The notes beneath the pieces are model-generated. The model was not told the DNA's origin and made no database searches. It saw only the letters and a program-made list of their open reading frames with translations. This document shows positions 16,279 to 25,511 of a stretch of DNA of 64,000 bases, piece after piece. This DNA is from a candidate division Hyd24-12 bacterium UBA6080 (GTDB taxonomy: Bacteria > Fermentibacterota > Fermentibacteria > Fermentibacterales > JCC-6), in the NCBI GenBank assembly GCA_002436025.1, contig DIXM01000013.1, positions 124,001-188,000 on the forward strand, in the 5' to 3' direction. Made by a program: the position numbers and the translations under genes. Numbering within the stretch: the stretch's first letter is position 1; each line of letters begins with the position of its first letter.

Positions 16279-17397
16279 ATGAAAGCGATCCTTCCAGCAG
16301 CAACTGCACTGGTGATACTAGCGGCATGCGGAAACCCGCATCCCCAGCCAGCCCGGAACCTGCCCTCCCAGGGCGCGGACACGCTCAGGGCAGCCGACAG
16401 CATAGGCATTCTCAGCGGTGACAGCTGCTGCGTCTTCGGGCACATCATTGACGCGGCCCCCCTTCCGGGCGGCGGCGTGGCTGTGCTTGACCGGATCACC
16501 TGCAGGATCTCGCTGTTCGACGGGAACGGTGAGTTCCTTCGCAGCTTCGGGCGCATGGGAGAAGCTCCGGGCGAGTTTCAGCTCCCGGTGAAGTTCGCCG
16601 TGCTTCCCTCGGGCAGCATGGTTGTTGGTGAACTCCTGAACGGCAGGGTCACCCTGCTCGACCCCGAGGGCAACTGCCTTTCCTGCTGGAGCCACGAGGG
16701 ACTGGGAGGCATTCCGCTTCTGATGCTCCCCTTTGACGAAGACTCCTTCCTCAGCTACAACTTCGCCCTGGTCATGAACGGGATGACCCTTCAGCTCAGT
16801 TTCAGCCTCAGGCGGTACGACGCGATGACGGGCGAGGTCATGGCTGAATACATGTCCTGGGAGGGCGAGGGCCGGCCCGAGACAGACTTCGTTCCCGCGT
16901 ACATCTCCGCTGCGGCGAACACTGAAACGGGCCTTGTCTACATGTCCCGCTGCGACTCGGAGACATGGCGGATAGAGGTTTTCGACGCGGCTGGCACACC
17001 GGTCGACACACTCGAGCCGTTCCCGGAGAGGGAGAGGCTTCCAGTCAACATGGAAGAGGGGTTCGTTCCCGGCACATGGATGGTCTCTTACGCATACCAG
17101 GATGAAACAGGTTCCACGGGCATGCAGAGTACCAATGTACCCGAACTCCACCCCTTCATCGGCGATCTGGGTGTGGATGCCGGCGGGAACATCTGGGCCA
17201 GACGCGGCGGTGCCGGGCAGAACAGCTGGGATGTGCTCTCACCCGAAGGGCTCTGGCTGCGGGAGGTCGTGATCGAGGCTTTCACGCCCGAATCCATACC
17301 GAAGGTGATCATGGGACCCGGAGGGTTCATCGCCTTCGAGCTGAACCCTGAGGACGTCTGTCGCGTTCTTTTATTGCGGGGCCAGAACCGCCAATAA
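16279..17397 (+). CDS. 6-bladed beta-propeller lipoprotein
   Basis: This 372-residue protein has a lipoprotein signal peptide (ALVILAAC, lipobox Cys at about residue 17) and repeats of the kind GNGEFLRSFGRMGEAPGEFQLP, characteristic of NHL-like 6-bladed propellers exported by FCB-group bacteria. Such proteins bind ligands or partners at the outer membrane or in the periplasm. A CAAAGGGAG ribosome site precedes the ATG. The upstream AT-rich gap (16180-16250) presumably carries divergent promoters for this gene and the GT87 gene. Confidence 0.7.
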   Translation: MKAILPAATALVILAACGNPHPQPARNLPSQGADTLRAADSIGILSGDSCCVFGHIIDAAPLPGGGVAVLDRITCRISLFDGNGEFLRSFGRMGEAPGEFQLPVKFAVLPSGSMVVGELLNGRVTLLDPEGNCLSCWSHEGLGGIPLLMLPFDEDSFLSYNFALVMNGMTLQLSFSLRRYDAMTGEVMAEYMSWEGEGRPETDFVPAYISAAANTETGLVYMSRCDSETWRIEVFDAAGTPVDTLEPFPERERLPVNMEEGFVPGTWMVSYAYQDETGSTGMQSTNVPELHPFIGDLGVDAGGNIWARRGGAGQNSWDVLSPEGLWLREVVIEAFTPESIPKVIMGPGGFIAFELNPEDVCRVLLLRGQNRQ

Positions 17398-17445
17398 ACA
17401 CCCGTTCACCTTGAAAGGCTTCCCCGGCAGGCCGTACTTCATGGC

Positions 17446-20400
17446 ATGGAAACCCTTTTCATGCTCGTTCTGGTCCGGTCCCCCTCGATATCCGAGGCAT
17501 GCGCCAACCCTCTGAACGAAGCTTCATGTGAATTCGTCGAACTCTACAACCCCGGACCGGAAACGGTTTCCATTCTGGGTTTCACCATCACTGACGGCGA
17601 CGCGCTGGATCAGTTACTGCCCTGGAACGCGCAGACCCACGGCGCCTTCCCCCATTCCGGCGTGATCCTCGAGACCGACTCCATACCCCCGGGGGGCCGG
17701 GCCGCGATTCTCGAACTGGGTTACCTGCTCGACCCCTGTTACGAATTCTCCCCGGGAACCGTGATCCTCACCACGGGGGACAACGCCATCTGCAACGGGC
17801 TCGCGGCTTCCTCCGACCCCCTCACGCTCTTCGGGCCGGGGGGGACCTCCATCGCCGACGTGCTCTCCACATATGGCACACCAGTGGAGACCGACATATG
17901 GCAGGACAGGGACGATGACGGTCTGGACGGCATTCCCTTCGATCCCGGCAACGGCCTCTCCACCCACCGCTTCCCGCCCGATTCCCCCGATTCGGAGGGG
18001 AACTGGCCGGGTGGCACACCCACCCCGGGAGGTCCTCCCGACGCACCGCCCGATACATTCGCGGTGTTCATACAGGACCTGTGGTTCACACCGGCTGACC
18101 CGGAGCCGGGCGGAACCTGTCAGATCAGTGCTGCGGTGTTCTGTTTTGGAACGGTCTCCCCCGACCAGGGCATCATCACGGTGTTTCTCGATTCCGACGG
18201 CGATTCACTGGCGGGTGGAGGGGAACCATCCGATGAGTGGCCGGCGTCCATTCTCAGCCCTGGAAGCACCGACACCCTCTCCATCACATTCACCGCTCCC
18301 GCACAGGGATGGTACCTGGCGAGCGCCACAGCGTGCGAATCCTACCTGGGTGTTCCATTGCCATCGGGAGGAGGGATACACCCGGTGGTCACCGAAGTCA
18401 TGGCCAACCCGGCGGACCAGACCACGCAGGAGTACATCGAGGTCCACTACCCCGGCCCCGGGGTGTTCATGCTCGACGGGTGCAGCTTCACCGACGGCGA
18501 CGCGGTGGACATGGTTGTCCCGTGGTCGGGAACGGCCCTGCTTCCCTCGACTTCGTGCGGGATCATACTGGACCCCGACTACACGGGTGGGCTGCCGGTC
18601 CCGGAGGACACAAGGGTATTCACCGTCGGGAACTCATCACTGGGCAACGGACTGACCCCTTCCGACCCCATCGTCCTCTACGACCGCAACGGAACCATGA
18701 TCGAAAACATCCTCTCCACGGCGGGTACCCCTTTTCTTTCCGACGATCCCCTTCTGTGCGATGACGACGGCCTCGATTCGATACCCTTCGATCCCGGCCA
18801 GGGCCGCAGCATGGAGAGGACAAACCCCTCTGGCCCCGACGCTGAATACAACTGGGCGGCATCTGAACCGGGAGGGTCACCGGGCTGGCTTCGGAACTAC
18901 GGCTCGGGGCCGGACATCCAGGCTGACACCATCATCGTTCCCGCTGAGGTCACGCCCGGTGTTCCATTCCTTCTCGAGGCGGTGTTCTCATCGGTGGGGT
19001 TCTCCGCAGCAAACGACATTTCCTTCACGGTGTTCAACGATCTCGACGCGGATTCGCTGCCCGACCCCGGTGAGGTGGTCTGCCAGGACTGGGAGGACTG
19101 CCTCGAGCCGGGCGAGTCCATGAGCATGCAGGGAAGCGCCGTCCTTCCTGATCACGCTTTCTTCCTGTTCCGCGCCATGGCCCAGTGCCCAGGCGACACA
19201 AATCTCGTAAACAATTGCGCAAATCTCTGCGTGAAGTGCGGCGAAGGCTCATACCCGGTTATCACCGAAATTCTATGCAATCCCTCAGACCAGTCCCGTG
19301 ACGAGTTCGTCGAGATCTTTCACCCTGGACCGGGGGTTTTTGACCCTTCGATTCTGTCCATCTCCGACGGCGATGCAGCAGACGCCCTTCAGGGAGACTT
19401 CGTCCCCGCACAGGCGTACGCTGTCATCCTCGACCCCGACTACTTCTCGGGCTCCATGCCCTACGACATTCCGTCAGGCACACCGCTCATCTTCCCGGGC
19501 AACGGCACCATCGGCGACGGCTTGGGCGGAAACGACCCTGTGACCCTGCTGTGCGGGGATATTGCGGTTTCCACGTACGGAACCCCCGATGTCCCGGACG
19601 ACGGGGTCCCCTACAACCCGGGCACCGACATGAGCGTTGAACTTGTCACCCCCGACCTTCCCGACCTTCCAGGCAACTGGTTCACCAATCCCATGGGGCC
19701 TTCCCCGGGCGCTCCCCCGCTGGGTCTTTCGGAGGGTGTGGATTACAGCATCAGACGTTTCTGTCTGGCCCCTCCCGCGGGGGAAGAGGGTTCGGAGTCC
19801 ACGATGATGGCAACCGTGGAGGCGCTGGGCACCCAGGGCTGCGACTTCCAGGTGGTCTTCACGGCTGAGGGAGAGCAAGTGGCTTCCGCCTCCCCCACCC
19901 CCCCGGCCCTTGGGGATTCGGTGCTGGTGGAGGCGGTCTGGGTCACCACTGCCCCGCAGGCAACACTCGAAGCCCTCATCATCTGCGAGTCCGACGTGAA
20001 CGCCGGGAACAACACCGCGACCACCCAGTGGAATCCAACACCCGGGCTTGTGATAAACGAGATCATGTACTCCCCCGAATCCCCGGCGCCGGAATGGGTG
20101 GAGTTGTACAACGGCACAGAAGAGCCCCTTGAGCTTGGAGCTTTCACCTTCTCTGACCCGTCCACGCAAACCGGCCTTCCTGACCACACGGTCGAACCCG
20201 GCGCCTTCGCCCTGCTCTGCCCCGACCCCCAGGATTTTGCCAACACATGGGGCCAGCCTCCGTGTGCCCTGCTCCAGCCCTCTTCATGGCCGGTCCTCAA
20301 CAATACGGGAGACACACTTGCCCTGGCTGGGGGAAGCGAAGCGGACTGGGTTCCCTTCAACGCGGTCTGGGGCGGAGGGACAAACACAAGCCTCGAGCGC

Positions 20401-20799
20401 CGCTCACCGGCGGAAATGGGCTGGCGCCCCTCCAACTGGGGAAGCAGCGCGTCGGGCTCAACCCCCGGCAGGGCGAACAGCATAGGTGTTCAGGAGGGCG
20501 GTCCATTCCTCACCGCGGAACCCGATGTCTTCTCACCCGACGCAGACGGTGAGAACGAAGCGCTCCTCATAACGCTCAGAGTTCCCGGACAGGGATTCCA
20601 GGCAGAAGTCATGGTTTACGACGTGACGGGCAGGGTGGTGGCGGAGCTCTGGAACGGGCCTGTTCCCGGAGAAACCCTCACGCTAACCTGGGACGGCTCG
20701 GGCATGCCTGTCGGGCGCTACATCGTTTTCGCGAGGGCCAAAAAGGGAACCTCCCTGCTTACGGGTGTACTGGTCAGGGTGCTGGCACGGAAACTTTGA
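17446..20799 (+). CDS. 1117-residue exported protein with four lamin-tail domains and FlgD-like C-terminus
   Basis: This is a large surface or secreted protein. Four lamin-tail-like repeats begin at about residues 14, 310, 602 and 865 (for example VTEVMANPADQTTQEYIEVH and INEIMYSPESPAPEWVELYN), separated by CARDB-like beta domains. The last about 95 residues form a FlgD-like immunoglobulin domain, beginning at EPDVFSPDADGENEALLI and ending VYDVTGRVVAELWNG. A DGDA turn recurs in the repeats. The signal peptide is short (METLFMLVLVRS) and has no ribosome site, so the true start is uncertain. The repeats resemble domains on secreted nucleases and scaffolds; no catalytic domain was seen. Confidence 0.75.
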   Translation: METLFMLVLVRSPSISEACANPLNEASCEFVELYNPGPETVSILGFTITDGDALDQLLPWNAQTHGAFPHSGVILETDSIPPGGRAAILELGYLLDPCYEFSPGTVILTTGDNAICNGLAASSDPLTLFGPGGTSIADVLSTYGTPVETDIWQDRDDDGLDGIPFDPGNGLSTHRFPPDSPDSEGNWPGGTPTPGGPPDAPPDTFAVFIQDLWFTPADPEPGGTCQISAAVFCFGTVSPDQGIITVFLDSDGDSLAGGGEPSDEWPASILSPGSTDTLSITFTAPAQGWYLASATACESYLGVPLPSGGGIHPVVTEVMANPADQTTQEYIEVHYPGPGVFMLDGCSFTDGDAVDMVVPWSGTALLPSTSCGIILDPDYTGGLPVPEDTRVFTVGNSSLGNGLTPSDPIVLYDRNGTMIENILSTAGTPFLSDDPLLCDDDGLDSIPFDPGQGRSMERTNPSGPDAEYNWAASEPGGSPGWLRNYGSGPDIQADTIIVPAEVTPGVPFLLEAVFSSVGFSAANDISFTVFNDLDADSLPDPGEVVCQDWEDCLEPGESMSMQGSAVLPDHAFFLFRAMAQCPGDTNLVNNCANLCVKCGEGSYPVITEILCNPSDQSRDEFVEIFHPGPGVFDPSILSISDGDAADALQGDFVPAQAYAVILDPDYFSGSMPYDIPSGTPLIFPGNGTIGDGLGGNDPVTLLCGDIAVSTYGTPDVPDDGVPYNPGTDMSVELVTPDLPDLPGNWFTNPMGPSPGAPPLGLSEGVDYSIRRFCLAPPAGEEGSESTMMATVEALGTQGCDFQVVFTAEGEQVASASPTPPALGDSVLVEAVWVTTAPQATLEALIICESDVNAGNNTATTQWNPTPGLVINEIMYSPESPAPEWVELYNGTEEPLELGAFTFSDPSTQTGLPDHTVEPGAFALLCPDPQDFANTWGQPPCALLQPSSWPVLNNTGDTLALAGGSEADWVPFNAVWGGGTNTSLERRSPAEMGWRPSNWGSSASGSTPGRANSIGVQEGGPFLTAEPDVFSPDADGENEALLITLRVPGQGFQAEVMVYDVTGRVVAELWNGPVPGETLTLTWDGSGMPVGRYIVFARAKKGTSLLTGVLVRVLARKL

Positions 20800-20811
20800 C
20801 CAGAAGTGTCA

Positions 20812-21585
20812 TTATTCCGGAGAACCTGACCAAGCCGGCATGGCAAGCATGTAATGCCTGGCCCGCTCCGAGGCCTGGCTTTCCGTAACGCCGGTCTGCC
20901 AGCGCATGAACCAATTCGCAAGGATCACGTGCACCTCTTCCCGGGTCCTGAGATTGCCCTCCGAGTCGGAGCACCACCTGCAGAAATCATGGGATACGCC
21001 CCTGTTTTCCGGATCACTGAGTGAGGCCATGCATGACCGGCAGAAGCTGCCTGTTGAAAGGTCGCTGCCATCGGCCAGGCCAGGCGGAGCGCAACCCGTG
21101 GCAACAAGAAACCTTGCAAGCGATCTTTGAAGCTGCTTCAGTGCCTCGCTTCCGGATGGGGTTGCGGCTCCCGGCCATGAACCGGCGAGAGCCAAGATGA
21201 AGCCGGCGAGATCGGGCATCCCCTCGACCTGATTGCGCTCCCTTTTCCTTGATTCCAGCTTTGACCTCTCGGTGTGAACCAGCGTGCGGGTGTTTTCGCC
21301 GACATCCAGCCCGGCGGACTTGAGGAGCGTAAGCGGATCCAGCCCAAGGCCACAGGCAATTCTTGAGAGTGTTCTTGTCCACGAGCTGAGTATGTACGAC
21401 GAGCTCTCCACGGCAAAATCGGGAAGGTTCTCGCCCGACAGTATTCTCTGAAGGGTGTGTGTTGAAACCCCCAGGGCGGCAGCCAGTTTTCTTCTCGAAC
21501 CGGTTGCCGAGTCTGCTTTGCTCAGTTCATCCCACACAGTGACAAAGCACTTGGGGAGGTTCTCCGGGAGAGCCGGCCGATGCAT
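20812..21585 (-). CDS. Transcription regulator: helix-turn-helix fused to a Zn-ribbon domain
   Basis: This 257-residue protein has a Cro/XRE-type helix-turn-helix at about residues 30-52 (LAAALGVSTHTLQRILSG). A C-terminal zinc ribbon of the Zn_ribbon_2 type carries C182, C185, C202 and C205 (FCRSC, FCRWC), followed by the helical tail EEVHVILANWFMRW. ATG 21585 has an AAAGGA site; upstream in-frame residues look non-coding. It is divergent from the DNRLRE exoprotein, with two related palindromes in the gap. It is probably an autoregulator of that divergent pair. The metal-binding domain suggests a redox- or metal-sensing input, which is inference. Confidence 0.72.
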   Translation of the reverse strand: MHRPALPENLPKCFVTVWDELSKADSATGSRRKLAAALGVSTHTLQRILSGENLPDFAVESSSYILSSWTRTLSRIACGLGLDPLTLLKSAGLDVGENTRTLVHTERSKLESRKRERNQVEGMPDLAGFILALAGSWPGAATPSGSEALKQLQRSLARFLVATGCAPPGLADGSDLSTGSFCRSCMASLSDPENRGVSHDFCRWCSDSEGNLRTREEVHVILANWFMRWQTGVTESQASERARHYMLAMPAWSGSPE

Positions 21586-21594
21586 CACATTCCT

Positions 21595-21612
21595 TTCGTT
21601 GCCAGCAACGAA
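21595..21612. promoter_or_regulatory. Palindrome over the regulator ribosome site (candidate operator A)
   Basis: This is a perfect inverted repeat, TTCGTTGC-CA-GCAACGAA. It overlaps the sequence just upstream of the HTH regulator start and shares the GCAACG core with the second site at 21699-21719. Confidence 0.45.
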
Positions 21613-21666
21613 TACAAAAAATCGGTTTAAAAGTAAAGTCGTTTTGAAAAGGCCATTCTGGTGATG

Positions 21667-21695
21667 TTGACAGACCGCAGAAAACTCCATATGTG
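21667..21695 (+). promoter_or_regulatory. Candidate promoter of the DNRLRE exoprotein gene
   Basis: TTGACA (21667-21672) and TATGTG (21690-21695) are separated by 17 bases. The predicted start point falls within operator B at 21699-21719, consistent with repression. Confidence 0.45.
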
Positions 21696-21698
21696 TTC

Positions 21699-21719
21699 AG
21701 CAACGCAACAATCGTTGCT
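21699..21719. promoter_or_regulatory. Palindrome at the DNRLRE start point (candidate operator B)
   Basis: The perfect inverted repeat AGCAACG / CGTTGCT is separated by 7 bases. It shares the GCAACG half-site with operator A but in the opposite arrangement. Confidence 0.45.
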
Positions 21720-21737
21720 AAACACGAGGAGGCTGAA

Positions 21738-22352
21738 ATGAAAGTGCTGATCGGTCTGCTTCTCGTCACAATGGCGGCCAGGGCCGAAACCGTTGAACTG
21801 CCCGTCCTTCAGGACGCCTACATCTGTGATTGCAAACCTGATTCAACGAACCCCAACGGGAACGACACTCACCTCTACTTCGGGCGATACTTCAGTTGCC
21901 TGGACAGAACCCTCATTGAATGGGACCTGTCAATGATCCCTTCCGGTGCTTCCGTGGAGAGTGCTGAAATGAGGCTTTATTGCATCAGCTTTTTCGGCTC
22001 CGCAACCGGTCAACCAGTTTTCCACATGATCAACGAAGAGTGGGATGAACTGACCGTGACTATGAACACCCAGCCGTCATTCGACGCCACACCCTGCCTG
22101 AACGGAGCCTGGCCTGCCGCACAGAGCTGGTTCAGCGTTGATGTGACACCATTCGTGCAGGCCTGGGTGAATGGGACGCACCCCAACTGCGGCATATACT
22201 GCACATCCGAAGGGACCACCGGGTCCTGTGCACCCGGCTTCTGGTCGGGCAACTCCGGTGAGGAAGGTTTTCTGCCGACCCTCGTGGTCACTTGGGTTCC
22301 ACTCTCATTGATGGGTGGCAGCTGGGGAGGCATCAAATCGGCGCTGAACTGA
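21738..22352 (+). CDS. Exported DNRLRE-domain protein
   Basis: This 204-residue protein has a signal peptide (MKVLIGLLLVTMAARA). The mature part matches the DNRLRE/CBM96-like pattern: ELPVLQDAYICD, a TLIEWDLSMIPSGASVESA block, and FSVDVTPFVQAWVNG, with several cysteines. Such domains are carbohydrate- or surface-binding. ATG 21738 follows a strong GAGGAGG site. It is single-gene and divergent from the HTH/zinc-ribbon regulator, and is likely that regulator's main target. Confidence 0.75.
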   Translation: MKVLIGLLLVTMAARAETVELPVLQDAYICDCKPDSTNPNGNDTHLYFGRYFSCLDRTLIEWDLSMIPSGASVESAEMRLYCISFFGSATGQPVFHMINEEWDELTVTMNTQPSFDATPCLNGAWPAAQSWFSVDVTPFVQAWVNGTHPNCGIYCTSEGTTGSCAPGFWSGNSGEEGFLPTLVVTWVPLSLMGGSWGGIKSALN

Positions 22353-22453
22353 TCTCCTCCGAAACGCATTCACAGGGGAAAGCGACCGTGTTAATCAATT
22401 CTTAACCCTTCCGGACTATGCTTCCGTTTCAACAGCCTGGAACTGGAGGGGGA

Positions 22454-24331
22454 ATGGAAAGTGCTGCACAAACCGGGGATTACATTGCTTCGGAACTGCA
22501 TCGAATACTGAGGAACGACAGGATCACCCCGCTCTTCCAGCCCGTGGCTGACGCCATGGATCGGAGGATAGTCTGTTTCGAAGTGTTCTCAAGAGGGGTT
22601 CACCCCCTGGAATCGCCCGTTGAGCTCTTCCGTGCGGCCGCCGCAGCCGGTGTTCTCTGGGAGGCCGAGGAGGCTGCAAGGAACTCCGCCCTCAGGAAGA
22701 TTGCCTCGCTCCGGGATGCTTCGGTCAAGACCAGGTTCTACTTGAACACTTCACCGTCAACGATCTGCGACCCGAGGATGACCCTCGAGTACATCCTCCA
22801 GTCTCTTGATTCGTTCTCACTTGGGCCGGAACACCTGGGTTTCGAGATACCGGTGCCGGAAGTCAAAGGTACGAAAACCCTTCTTATGAAGCTGAGGGAA
22901 CTGGGCACTGCAGGCATATGCTTCTCACTGGATGACCTTGACCCCTCCAACGAGGCTCATCTCAAACTGCTGGACACACCCTCTCCGGAGTACGTCAAAC
23001 TGCCGAGGGGGATCGTTCACAACCTGGGACGCTACAACATGGGTCAGCAGAACATCCGAAAGGCCCTGGGCGTGCTTTCCGAGCATGGCTCCACCCTTGT
23101 TGCCAAGGGCGTGGAGGATTGGACCGAGCTGGAAACACTGCTGACACTCGGCGTCAGGGTTGTGCAGGGTTACCTTGTGGCAAGGCCCGAGACCAGACCG
23201 CCACAGATCCAGGAGGACTTCCACGGTGGAGCCCTGAGAGCCCTTTCGGGCATCATCTGTTCCGGCGGATCGGCACCGGGTCGTGAAGTAAGCACCGTAT
23301 GCACCATGCCATTGGTCATTGAAGCCTCTTCAAAGAACTGCGACGAGCTTGACTCGATGTTCCGGAACGACCCCGGTCTTGACCATGTGGTCACCACTCA
23401 CCAGGGAGCACCCCACGGCCTCGTTACCAGGAAGGGCTTCTACCTGAAGACCGGCGGAAGGTTCGGATTCTCGGTCTTCCAGAGGGAAACGCTCGATGCA
23501 GTGGCTCAACAGGACCCGATGGTGGTTGGGGACGGAGTCAGGATAGCCGATGTGGCCGAGGCTGCCATGAACAGGCAGAGCGATGATGTGTACGATCCGG
23601 TCCTTGTGGTGGACTGGTCGGGAGCCCTGGCTGGAACCGTTACGGTGATGCAGCTTCTCAACGCCGCAATCGAGGCGGAACGCCGCAACAGCGGCGTTCT
23701 CGATCCCCTTACATCCCTGCCGGGAGGGGTGCCCCTGCAGCGGAAACTCATGGAAGCCATCGCACTGAAGTCGTTCCACCTTGTTGCCACCAACATCAAC
23801 GGGTTCCGTACTTTCAACCATGTCCACGGCTTCGACCAGGGCGACAGGATGATCCTGCTCCTGGCCGAGATCATGGCCAGGCAGGTGAAAACCTTCGTCA
23901 GGGATGCCTTCATCGGACACATGGGCGCGGACAGGTTCGCGGTCGTGAGTTTCACGCCTGTGCCTCTCGAGTGCCTTTCGGGGATATGCCGCGAGTTCGA
24001 CCGCAGAAGCAGCAGCCTCTTCTACACCTGGAAGGAGCAGGAGACGGGGAGCATGGAGATCCTGAGCGGTTCGGGTGCCTCTCTCAGAACGCCCCTTTGC
24101 ACGGTATCGGTTGCAGCCACCGGCAGCGCGAACTTCAATGGGGAGAGTCAGCCGGTCGCCCTGGTCATGGATGCTGTCGAGTCCCTTCTAAAAAAGGCAA
24201 ACAGGCTCTGCCTCTCCGACGAGAAGAGTTCGCTGGTCCTGGACAACAGGGTGAGAAGCATCAGGACTTCCAAGGAAGCCAAAGAGGACGCTGTACTTGA
24301 AATGAATGCGGAGTACTCCACTTCATCCTGA
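22454..24331 (+). CDS. EAL-CBS-GGDEF protein with degenerate catalytic motifs
   Basis: The 625 residues show an EAL domain (about 1-250) with FQPV, EVFSR, LNTSPS, FEIP, DDLDP and QGYLVARP. A CBS-like pair follows (about 270-430), then a GGDEF domain (about 430-590). The GGDEF signature is GADRF and the EGVE motif of the EAL domain reads KGVE, so both activities are likely lost or altered; EAL retains several metal-binding positions. It may sense or bind c-di-GMP rather than turn it over. ATG 22454 follows GGAGGGGGA. A PilZ protein at 6723 may belong to the same signalling. Confidence 0.78.
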   Translation: MESAAQTGDYIASELHRILRNDRITPLFQPVADAMDRRIVCFEVFSRGVHPLESPVELFRAAAAAGVLWEAEEAARNSALRKIASLRDASVKTRFYLNTSPSTICDPRMTLEYILQSLDSFSLGPEHLGFEIPVPEVKGTKTLLMKLRELGTAGICFSLDDLDPSNEAHLKLLDTPSPEYVKLPRGIVHNLGRYNMGQQNIRKALGVLSEHGSTLVAKGVEDWTELETLLTLGVRVVQGYLVARPETRPPQIQEDFHGGALRALSGIICSGGSAPGREVSTVCTMPLVIEASSKNCDELDSMFRNDPGLDHVVTTHQGAPHGLVTRKGFYLKTGGRFGFSVFQRETLDAVAQQDPMVVGDGVRIADVAEAAMNRQSDDVYDPVLVVDWSGALAGTVTVMQLLNAAIEAERRNSGVLDPLTSLPGGVPLQRKLMEAIALKSFHLVATNINGFRTFNHVHGFDQGDRMILLLAEIMARQVKTFVRDAFIGHMGADRFAVVSFTPVPLECLSGICREFDRRSSSLFYTWKEQETGSMEILSGSGASLRTPLCTVSVAATGSANFNGESQPVALVMDAVESLLKKANRLCLSDEKSSLVLDNRVRSIRTSKEAKEDAVLEMNAEYSTSS

Positions 24332-24488
24332 CACTCACTGAGGTCCATCACGTTGCGTTCAAGACAAACGATCACAGTTCACTTGACAATCGTACGCGTA
24401 ACACACGGCAAACCTGTGTGTATCACGAACAATCATCAACGACAATGACAGTGCATGGTGATCTCTTACGAAGTCACCCCTGCCAGGA
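24332..24488. other. Convergent intergenic region with a small hairpin
   Basis: This 157-base gap separates the convergent EAL-GGDEF and threonine dehydrogenase genes. It holds an imperfect hairpin (24401-24421) and a stretch resembling a -35 (TTGACA at 24383-24388). Nothing coding was recognised. Confidence 0.35.
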
Positions 24489-25457
24489 TCAGCTGTTCTT
24501 CCCGAACCTTGCCGAAAGCCTTTCAAGCATGTCCGCCGTCATCGAGGGAAGGTCCCATGCGGGTTTCCATCCCCATTCCTCGCGGGCGGCGCTGTCATCA
24601 ATGCTGCTTGGCCACGAATCGGCGATGGCCTGCCTGAAGTCGGGCTCGTAGCTCACCCTGAAGCCGGGGATGTGCTTCCGTATCTCGGCAGCCAGGTCAC
24701 CGGCCGTGAAGGAAAGGGCTCCCACATTGAAGTCGGCGTGGTGCTTGAGCCTTGATGGATCGGCCTCGGCCAGGTCAATGGTGGCCTTGATGCAGTCCGG
24801 CATGTACATCATGGGAAGCGAGGTGTCCTCCTTCACGAAGCAGGTGTACTCGCCGTGCTGAACCGCCTGGTAGAAGATGTCCACCGCGAAGTCGGTGGTG
24901 CCCCCCCCGGGAGGGGTCTCGGAACTGATGATGCCGGGGTAGCGAAGCCCGCGCACATCGGCGCCGAAGCGTCTCACATAGTAATCGCCAAGGAGTTCGC
25001 CGCACACCTTGGTGACGCCGTACATCGTCCTGGGTTTGAGGACCGTCTCCTGAGGGGTGTTCTCGCGGGGGGTCTCCGGGCCGAAAGCCGCAATGCTGCT
25101 GGGGATGAGCACGGTGCCCAGTTTCATCCCGACCGCCATGTTCAGAACGTTAAGCGTGCCGTCCATGTTCACCCGCCAGCACAGGTCGGGGTTCTTCTCG
25201 CCCGTGGCCGAGAGTATGGCGGCGAGGTGGTAGACCGTGTTTATGCCGTACCTGCTGATGATGCCTTTCAGCATTTCGGGGTCGGTCACATCGAGTGTGT
25301 CGCAGGGACCGGTTTCGGCCAGAGGGCCTGAAATGGTTCTGACATCAGTGGCCAGCACATTGTCGTGGCCGTAACGGTCACGAAGCGCAAGGGTCAATTC
25401 GCTGCCGATCTGACCCATGGCGCCGGTGACAAGGACTTTGGGGGTGGTCTTGTTCAT
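24489..25457 (-). CDS. tdh: L-threonine 3-dehydrogenase, SDR type
   Basis: This 322-residue NAD-dependent dehydrogenase of the extended SDR (epimerase-like) type matches the threonine dehydrogenases of Flavobacterium and Thermoplasma more than sugar epimerases. It has VTGAMGQIGSE (NAD binding), SSIAAFGPETPRENTPQ, and TMYGVTKVCGE with the catalytic Tyr-Lys. It oxidises L-threonine to 2-amino-3-ketobutyrate, which the ligase at 39582 cleaves to glycine and acetyl-CoA. A CAGGAG ribosome site precedes the ATG. It lies 54 bases after the cyclophilin gene in the same direction. Confidence 0.85.
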   Translation of the reverse strand: MNKTTPKVLVTGAMGQIGSELTLALRDRYGHDNVLATDVRTISGPLAETGPCDTLDVTDPEMLKGIISRYGINTVYHLAAILSATGEKNPDLCWRVNMDGTLNVLNMAVGMKLGTVLIPSSIAAFGPETPRENTPQETVLKPRTMYGVTKVCGELLGDYYVRRFGADVRGLRYPGIISSETPPGGGTTDFAVDIFYQAVQHGEYTCFVKEDTSLPMMYMPDCIKATIDLAEADPSRLKHHADFNVGALSFTAGDLAAEIRKHIPGFRVSYEPDFRQAIADSWPSSIDDSAAREEWGWKPAWDLPSMTADMLERLSARFGKNS

Positions 25458-25511
25458 CAGGGCTCCTGTATGAAAAGTTTGCTGGATTGTTCCGGGGAAA
25501 GCGGCATGCTA

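Noticed and set aside
24383..24421. Promoter and terminator between the EAL and threonine dehydrogenase genes
   Set aside because: The TTGACA lacks a -10 at the right distance and the hairpin has no T-run; only weak support remains.
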